41,726 nucleotides of DNA from Echinococcus granulosus (taxonomy: Eukaryota > Platyhelminthes > Cestoda > Cyclophyllidea > Taeniidae), in the NCBI RefSeq assembly GCF_000524195.1, contig NW_020170392.1, positions 904,540 to 946,265 on the forward strand. Reading direction: 5' to 3'. The position numbers were made by a program, and so were the translations under genes. Positions 34,701-41,726 of the stretch are shown here, piece by piece (positions within the stretch are counted from its first letter, which is position 1; the number at the start of each line of letters is the position of its first letter). The notes below the pieces were generated by a model that was not told where the DNA came from, did no database searches, and was given only the letters and a program-made list of their open reading frames with translations.

Positions 34701-36198
34701 ACACGGGAGAGTCACACCCGTGTGCATGCATGGGGAAACCGACTTTAATACGATTCCTCTTTCATCATTTTACCGAATATGTCTTTACCTGATGGACTTT
34801 CGATGAAAATTGTTTTAAACTCGAATTCATATAGCGTAGGCTCGAGCGCCAAGAGCAAACTTAAACAATAAATCGAAAAACCACAAGCAGTTTTAAGCGA
34901 TTACAAGCTTCAAACTCTTCAAAGTAGTAGAACATATTTCATTCATAGCAGTAGAGTAGCAAAAGTTTCATTCTTCTCAAGCTTATTGAAAACATATCAC
35001 TTGCATGAAGAACTAGAAGAAAGACGAATTCCAATCCCTTAATAAAAGTGGATGAAATGCTCCGACGCAAATTACGATGAGAATGTAAATGACTTAGAAT
35101 ATTTCCTGTTACAATGCAGTAAAATTATATTTATCTTCCGTAGATCGACCTCCACGCTACTGGGCTGTTACTGCCTTTGCCCTTCTGCATGCCGACGTAG
35201 CTGAAATATACTAAACGTGCACTCCCTGATTCCCTTTACTTGACACGAATAAATTAACTTAATGTTTTGCTGCGTCTCACGAAACGAAGTGCAATTTTTT
35301 CCCCAGCATACCAAACAAGTACTTTGGATGACCACTTTTAATGACTTTTCGGAGGGATAGGAAGAACACTTAGGAAGGCCCTGCCATTGGTTCGTTCATC
35401 ACCGTGTAAGGGAGCTTAACTGCTTAAACCCGTAAAAAGAGATGCTATTAATTCCCTTAAATTGAGCTAAACAAAGACAGCAAACCAACGAGCGCAAAAA
35501 CATGCATCCGGCAAATTATTCGACCCCAAGGCAGTAGTGTGCAAAAAGCCGCCGTTGTCAGAGTAACAGTGCGATAACCTTCAGAAGTATAAAAAGGAGA
35601 GGAATCACAAATTTCTCAATCACACTCAAGCATTGGAGTCCTGTGATGAGATTGGTGCGTAAGGGTGACAAAACCACCCGATTACAGTAACTCTCCTTTG
35701 TTATCAAGCCTATTTGTGAATGGTTAAAAAAGTTATGATATGCAAACAACTATTCCGTGGATTCTTGTGCGTGGTTTCAACATCAATCAAAACCGTCATT
35801 AAACTGTCAGGCGAATCACAAAATAACTGGAAAGGGAGTCGTCCTTTTTTGTAGTGAAAAGGGAGTGTTTTGTGTGTGAGTACATGTGTTCGTAAAATCT
35901 GATGGAGACAAATGATTTTTACAATCACGCGAAAACAAGAAACACGAATATCCTCGGATGAATTGCAATTGGGAAGTAGTGCAAAAAAATAATGCAGGAG
36001 GCTCTCACCAGTATAATTTCCTTCAAAGTAACCCTAATCCAGTTACCATTTTTTTCATCAATGAAACGAAATACATTTCGCTTTTGAAGCCATGGTAGCA
36101 GTTTTACCATCATACCCAAAAAGTATTGGGAAAGCTCAATTTTATCTTCTCAATTCCATCTGCGATAATCTTTATCCACCATTTAAAGCCAATGGTCA

Positions 36199-36888
36199 TT
36201 GTTCTACTTCCGTGAGCGATTGAAAAGTGGGCCAACTCATGACTTCCGGGCACCAGGATTAACCACCTCCTTTTTATCGACAATCCATATTTTCCGTAAC
36301 AAATATGGATGCTTTAGGAACACGACAACTGAAACATTCTTCCAACCTTCTTCTGACCACAACAGAACTCGTCTTCCACCGTTTGACGCTCGTAGTGAAA
36401 CTCGAAACCAGTCAAATGATAACGTTTCATGCGTATGCCCGTACCCGTCAGCAAAGATGATATGGTGGGGAGAAGGGAGGGTTGTGAACCAAGTGAAAAA
36501 GGAAGGGCCTCAGTGTAGACTGTACCCCCTACTTTTATCCATAAGGTTGGGACAAAACGCATCGTGTCATCACTCCGAAGGAGCGAGAGGGATGAACCTC
36601 AGCCACCAACTGTTTTGTTATCCTAGTTCAGCTCCCTTCGGGAACACTACGGAGAAATGTACACAAGTACATGCTTCAGAGTGGTCTTGTCGTTTTTCTA
36701 ACTTCGCGCGGGCCACAACAAATCCAGATTTTCCCTTCAAAACTCATTCACCATTTCCCATAAAAAGTTGCTTTTGTTCCACAATAATTTCTAAAACACG
36801 CTTCCAAGTCGATTTCGCAAGAATTCTCAGGGGATGCGGTAGCCACTCGAATCAAAACCTTGAAGATTACGGCTGCTGCAGTAGATAA
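36199..36888 (+). other. Longest ORF in the window (229 codons), product not recognised
   Basis: An open frame from ATG at 36199 to TAG at 36886-36888 on the strand opposite to the abLIM-like gene, inside a putative intron. The conceptual product is rich in Ser, Asn, Arg, Cys and His, without a signal peptide, transmembrane segment, coiled coil or any motif I know. For DNA of this composition an ORF of this size is uncommon but could occur by chance in a window this long. It might be a nested intronic gene, a lineage-specific gene or noise. No function is proposed. Confidence 0.2.
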
Positions 36889-37547
36889 AACACTAAAAAA
36901 TTATAGGCTGACAAGCTAGGCAAATACGAAGTTCGCAGAAACGTTGTTTAAAAAATCTCAGTGGCCTAGCTGTACTTACTGGGTACTGAAACTGTCCATT
37001 GGCAGAATAGTGCTTTCAAAGTTTTGGATTGACAGAATTGATAGACAGCACTATGACAGCCGAAAAAATACCCCAGACAGTCATTCAAAGACGACTTTGA
37101 AGTCTGTCTTACTATTTTATAAATGCAAAGTACATTTTATGAGATGATCTTTTGAAAAACGTTTGGTGCTGGAGAAAAATATGCCAAGCTGCAGGAAACA
37201 GTTAATTAATTACACAGTACAGAGAACAACAAGTGTCAGCATGATCTCGAACAGACAGTACATGCAAAAGGGACACATAAACGGAAGCAATGGCAGCATT
37301 ACCTCCTCCCATCAAAGAGCCGACACAAATAATCAGCCGGGGGGACACTCGTTTGATACCTCTATCAACCTTGTTTTCCAATCAAATCGAGACGGTAGTA
37401 GGCCAGAATGTAAATAAAGATAACGGTCGCCATTGTGCAGGTAACTCATTACGTTATCCGGTCAACAAAACCCTATGTGGGAGAGGTACAACCATCACCG
37501 CTGCTTACCACGGCTACGGTTGTAGAGGCGGCAAAATGATTTATTAC

Positions 37548-37587
37548 CGGGGTAATGCGATCACTGGGGGTAGTTGGAACCTCACAC
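37548..37587 (-). CDS. ABLIM: Candidate small exon of the abLIM-like gene
   Basis: A 40-nt candidate, phase 2 at its start and phase 0 at its end, encoding Cys-Glu-Val-Pro-Thr-Thr-Pro-Ser-Asp-Arg-Ile-Thr-Pro after a split codon. The acceptor follows a pyrimidine-rich tract (CTCTTCGGTTTTCCTGCATTAG) and the donor is CCG|GTAATA. The phases fit both the downstream exon (29170-29277, phase 0) and the upstream candidate (40159-40255, phase 2; the split codon becomes Arg). There is no domain evidence and tiny exons are easily mimicked by chance, so confidence is limited. Confidence 0.42.
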
Positions 37588-40158
37588 CTAATGCAGGAAA
37601 ACCGAAGAGAGCGCCTAAATATCTCCGACTATACCGATGTTGATATTGAGCCACCCAACCTCCGCGTGGGGAAAGCAGTAGTCATGATGAGAATAAACAC
37701 GGAGCGGAAAAGGGACGGAGGGGACACTATGGAGAGTGATCAATCTGCTTTAACAAAATAGTCGCATTTAGAGATCTAATAGTACGTAAGTGGGTGCCCA
37801 ATCACCCGTAGTTTATTCTACAAAATAACAGTAGTTTGGTCTAAAGGGATTATCCGTGAGTAACCCTAGTTATATCAGAACCTCTTCAACAGAGACAATT
37901 GGGTTATTTGGAGGCTCATTCTTCTCAACTCTTCAGAGATATGATGTCTCGCTGAGAAAGCACAGAACCTAAAACTTCGTCTCACATCACGAAGCAAAAT
38001 GAGAGACTAATAACACAGAAACTTACGATAGAAGGGTCAAGCGAGAATAACTCGCATTCTTATAACATTCCCCTTTTCTTCACTATTTAACAAACCTGAA
38101 TAGTTTTGTGTTAACAGATAATTTCCGCGAGTCTAAATGAGTGAGTTTCGCAGAAAAAGAACGCGGTGCTGAACTTGTGCTTTTCTGTTCAAATTAAAGT
38201 CATGTTCATAGTAGATTAAAATAATGTGATAATGAATGATGTGTCGAATTGTGAAAGCATCACACACAAGGCAGGTAGACGCATTCAAGAGATGAGCTAA
38301 GCTAAAGGCATCAAACTGCCACAATTTTTGCTTACAAATTGCCCCATTAACGCGCATCATCGGAAACGCTGTACAGTTTTTTCCTTGAATGTTCCGCGAA
38401 TTATAACCGTTACAAATGTGACTAATGGCATGGATAAAAGTGATCTGAAATGGGGAACTGTAGGTTCTGAAAAGGAAAGAACTCCTGAACATTGTTTCAA
38501 AAAGCAGGGCGAAATGATAACTGTTTCATGTTAAGACCTACAATCAACTGATTAAGTAGCTTTAGCGAAAAAAATCCAATCTACCCCAACATGCCTACAA
38601 ACGAGTATCGCAGGTAGTGTACATTAAACTGGGATAAAAGCCGTATCACTTGACATCTGCCACCACTATTGGGGACCATGATTCGGCAGGATGAGTCACA
38701 CTGGATGATGTGTTGTTGCCACTTCTGTTTCTGCTGCTACTGTTACCCCATGGGGATTCGATGACTCAGCGGTGGGGGAAGGAGGGGGGAGACAAGAGGA
38801 AAGGGGTCACTGACATCACCAGACGAGAGAGCGTGCGTAGGCTACTTCGCCAAAAGTGGGCGATTGCGTGGCATTTATGAAGTGTGATCAGTGGAAAGCT
38901 AGTACCTTCTTAAGTGTTGCAGCTGACAAAAAAACAGGGATAGAGAGGAAATACAGTCGGTTTTACGGTAGGAATTAAGGCAATTGTTTCGCTGTAGTTG
39001 GGTGTTATGTAACTAAGACGAATAGTTAAGAGATAATGATAGAGAGCAGGACTTTGAGCTGCGGAGAGATACATGCATTTTGCGCTGTAGAATCGGTTCC
39101 ATCAGACTCGCCTGAGAAGACAGGTGGGGAAGCATGTATGGAGAAGGTATGATGACGCGGCAATGTTTAAGAGGGGCAGACGAAATGCGTGTGGTGGGCG
39201 TGGTACATTACTATCAGTTACTGCCCGGCCATCGGTTTACTTAGCGTCCTTCTAGTCCTACTGCTAACACAATTTCACTGCAGTGAGGGCGATGCAACGC
39301 GGTTTTCAGACCGAGTCGAACTGCGCCACTTGATGGTTGCCAAGGCAACGATGCTGAAAGGAGAACTGCGCGATTCATGACGCAAACGCTATCGCCGAGA
39401 AGAAACAGTATCCGAATACAGTCACAATTAAAAAGCGACGAAAATGACTAAAGAAAGCTTACTCTTCCACATTCTCGTTGAAATGCGCCTCTGCAGGAGA
39501 TATGTATTACCCTAAAAAAATTCCAAGTCATTTTCCCCCAGCGTCAGGATTTATTACGAGAGAAACTCGATGATGCCTTGCTCTGATATGAAATCAGCGC
39601 TTTCCCCCCACCAAACCGGTCAGTTTAACTGCTACGCAAAAAAAATATTCAGCTAATCTTGGGCCAAGAACACCGTCTCACCGCCATTTTAACGTTTTAA
39701 ACTTAACCACCCTACTTTAAGGCACGATTCGGTGGAAACGATTATCATAAACTGATGTACAGCAGGTCATATATTTGTGACGTTGGCAGGGGACATGTTA
39801 AGGCATTGTGAAATAGCATTTTATCGGTATCAAGTAAACGAAAAAAGTGCAAAACGAGGGAAAACTTTAGAGGACCTCATGTTTAAAAGACTCATAGAAT
39901 CCGTAAAGATGTTTCTGGGACTAAAAGATACCAGAAATAGGACAACGAGTAAAAACCATAAAGGTATCCAGGAGTGACTTTACCAATGGAAGATACAAGC
40001 ATCTATTGCTAGTAGCTGTCACGTCAACACAGGAAGAGGTCCAAGTGTGAGTTTACGGATGAAGTTCAAATGAACAAATTTTCTTAATCGTCTTCCTCCA
40101 GTATCGATAAATTCAGATGTCTTTTACATCCCAATTAAAAAGATGAAAAGGGTCATAC
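37588..40158 (-). other. Putative intron of the abLIM-like gene (2.6 kb)
   Basis: Lies between two candidate exons. It contains a strong pyrimidine tract on the minus strand ending at 38765, followed by an 18-nt segment that could be a micro-exon (see findings). Other ORFs such as 38133-38492 (-) show no motif. Confidence 0.4.
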
Positions 40159-40255
40159 CGGCTAGGTCGCATTCTTGGCTCGAACGGTATGCACATCTGA
40201 TGTGGTATACGGCTCGAGCGAATCATAGTAGTCTGGCATCTTAGTTCATCCGGAT
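40159..40255 (-). CDS. ABLIM: Candidate exon of the abLIM-like gene
   Basis: A 97-nt candidate, phase 1 at its start and phase 2 at its end. It reads PDELRCQTTMIRSSRIPHQM, then Cys-Ile-Pro-Phe-Glu-Pro-Arg-Met-Arg-Pro-Ser. The donor AGCCG|GTATGA is reasonable; the acceptor ACATCCAAG has a poor pyrimidine tract and the start is uncertain. The phase fits the next candidate exon, giving ...MRPSRCEVPTTP.... GC is higher than in the flanks. It does not look like a LIM domain. If real it is the most N-terminal abLIM-like segment in the window. It could equally be an exon of another transcript. Confidence 0.42.
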
Positions 40256-41726
40256 CTTGGATGTATTACGAATATTTATACTAAACTATCCTACTAATCT
40301 CTCTACTAAAAATAATTAGTTCTCCACTCTTTCGTTCCAAATATGCGCATTAAAGGAAAATTGTTACTTCCAACTCCGATTTGAACGGCAGCATTGAACA
40401 GTGTGATTGATGGAATCCCAGTAAAAGTCAAATTTTTGCTTGAAAAAGATGCAATGATGATGAAAATAATAATAAAATAGTAACTGATTTATCTCTTTGA
40501 AAATACTACATACTCTTCTCATTTCAACGCCAGACTAAAAAAATTGCATTGGTTCTTCAGTTAATCAGTGATTTTTTGCATGCTATAACGATAAAGACTG
40601 TGCTTTCTCCCAACTCGGGGCATTCGAAGAATACATTTGTAAGGACATCAGCTAATCTTGAATTGACCTGTAGGTAAGGTAATTTTGCCAAGCATCGCAG
40701 CAGCAGTGCTTCCAAGAGGGCATTTTTGCACGAAACAAAGATGCGACCACTGGCCTTTGTGTAAGGTTACTTTAATAAAGCAAAGGGCCTATAAATGGTG
40801 TGGCATGTATACGGTATCCACTAGGCATCTCACAAAGGATGCATTGCAGTCATATGTTACGAGGAAGCAAGAAAGCAGATAATTCACATATCACATTGTA
40901 TTAGCGAGTCTTTTTATTTACGAAAGAAAGGGAGACACGTGATTCCAGAAGGAGTGTACGAAGTGGAGAATAAGTAGAATTAGACTGAGGGTGAAAGGTG
41001 GCCATTCTAGATGGATGAGACAAGTTCCGCATGTGGAAGAATAGAGAAAATTCTTCTAATCATTAATGAATGTTTCAAATTGATATACCTATACGTATTT
41101 TGTGGACTCGTTTTCGTTGCATTCTAGTAAACCCTGACTAATTGACAGTAGCTCAAATGAAAAACTCTGTTCTCCCGACAGCTCTTCACAACTGGAATAC
41201 CAAAACGAATTGCAAACAGCTTTTGTGATAGAGGCGTATCCATTTTACTCCACCCGCGGTAATTCGGCCTCTAATGATGGCAGTACAGACGCCTGCCACT
41301 TCAAGACTCGCGTGTCACATAAAGCCCTTGGAGGCATCTCGAAAATACTAAAAAGAGAAGCCACATTTCCTTTGCAAACATTTAAAACGGAAGTGCCAAC
41401 GGACTCACCCAGGGGTAGCAGCGTCTGAGATACGCCTGAATAAATCATGCAACTCAGGAGTCTATAAATAACTTCATTACCTTAGCCCACAGACTGCGCG
41501 GTCGCTTAACATCACAAATCATCAAGAGAGCAATTAACACTCCATAGAGTAGCGAAAATAAATCTACGTGAGGTTTAAATCAGCGTGTATCTTTAAACAT
41601 TTAGGCCAATGTATTGGCAAAAGCCTTTAAAATAGATTATAGCATTGAGCGGAGCCCAGAAATCTTTGGCTCAAGGCCACAACCCATGTACAAACGCATT
41701 TCCTTGCAATGGCTATGCTAAATCAC
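40256..41726. other. Right end of the window; no supported gene
   Basis: If the candidate exon at 40159-40255 is real, this is intron leading to the LIM-coding exons outside the window. I looked for Cys-x2-Cys ... His-x2-Cys LIM patterns on the minus strand and found none. Short ORFs at 40685-40882 and 41210-41428 (+) and at 41245-41448 (-) have no recognisable content. Confidence 0.5.

Larger units (their letters stand above)
29278..37547 (-). other. Long intron of the abLIM-like gene (8.3 kb)
   Basis: A phase-0 intron if exon 37548-37587 is real. It carries copy B of the dispersed repeat (31205-31790) and the longest ORF of the window (36199-36888, +), which is unassigned. It also has a 7-bp hairpin at 34701-34723 and a run of ten C at about 32571-32580. 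Nothing in it was recognised as an abLIM exon. Confidence 0.55.
2500..40255 (-). other. ABLIM: Gene span: actin-binding LIM protein (abLIM/UNC-115/dematin group) with C-terminal villin headpiece
   Basis: One spliced gene on the minus strand. Ten exons from 29277 down to 2500 join without a phase conflict into 1566 nt (521 residues plus stop); two further exons up to 40255 fit the same frame. The product ends in a complete villin headpiece preceded by a long Ser/Pro/Arg-rich linker resembling the post-LIM part of abLIM proteins (HFHIPQG, YDWPAPAS, a G-I-G-x-A-I-L-L-E-E-E segment, PPYKTRY). Family knowledge: abLIM/UNC-115 proteins carry four N-terminal LIM domains, bind F-actin through the headpiece, and act downstream of Rac in growth-cone and lamellipodial actin organisation. 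The LIM-coding exons are not visible and should lie right of the window, unless this is a LIM-less (dematin-like or short) isoform. Confidence 0.85.

Noticed and set aside
35925..36119. Minus-strand exon with donor CTG|GTGAGA
   Set aside because: The donor is good, but I found no acceptor with a pyrimidine tract, no recognisable residues, and lower GC than the true exons.
40560..40790. Minus-strand open frame of about 70 codons with LADVLTNVF, resembling a copia-type retrotransposon tail
   Set aside because: The similarity rests on a few residues recalled from memory, and no catalytic motif, LTR or integrase piece was found nearby.

Overview
This window is animal nuclear DNA, not bacterial. 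Coding sequence comes in short pieces bounded by GT..AG splice sites, separated by AT-leaning non-coding DNA. No long prokaryote-like ORF, operon, rRNA, tRNA or CRISPR array is visible. The mix of very short introns (78 and 126 bp) with multi-kilobase introns, moderate GC and compact genes would suit a parasitic flatworm such as a tapeworm. That placement is inference from general character; no sequence match was run.

Left end (about 1-1.7 kb, + strand): the last two coding exons of an IMPACT/YIH1-family gene, a regulator of the translation kinase GCN2. Its upstream exons, which should carry the RWD domain, were not found and probably lie left of the window.

From 2.5 kb to at least 29.3 kb, and probably to 40.3 kb (- strand): one long gene for an actin-binding LIM protein (abLIM / UNC-115 / dematin group). 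It was rebuilt by hand from exons whose reading phases all agree. The C-terminus is a complete villin headpiece (exons 3189-3260 and 2500-2613) ending in Leu-Phe-stop. Upstream exons encode the Ser/Pro-rich linker, including YDWPAPAS, HFHIPQG and an abLIM-like G-I-G-x-x-I-L-x-E-E segment. Ten well-supported exons give 521 residues plus stop. Two further exons (37548-37587 and 40159-40255) fit by phase and splice signals but lack a recognised domain. The N-terminal LIM domains are not in the window. The two genes converge tail to tail, with stop codons 817 bp apart.

The long introns are mostly featureless. They contain two diverged copies, in opposite orientation, of an unnamed dispersed repeat (about 7.50-8.06 kb and 31.2-31.8 kb), a strong hairpin at 18.9 kb, a possible non-LTR retrotransposon relic near 23.5 kb, and several unexplained ORFs, the longest being 36199-36888 (+). 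No gene system that looks truly novel was identified. The most checkable new items are the exon model of the abLIM gene, the inverted repeat pair and the hairpin.
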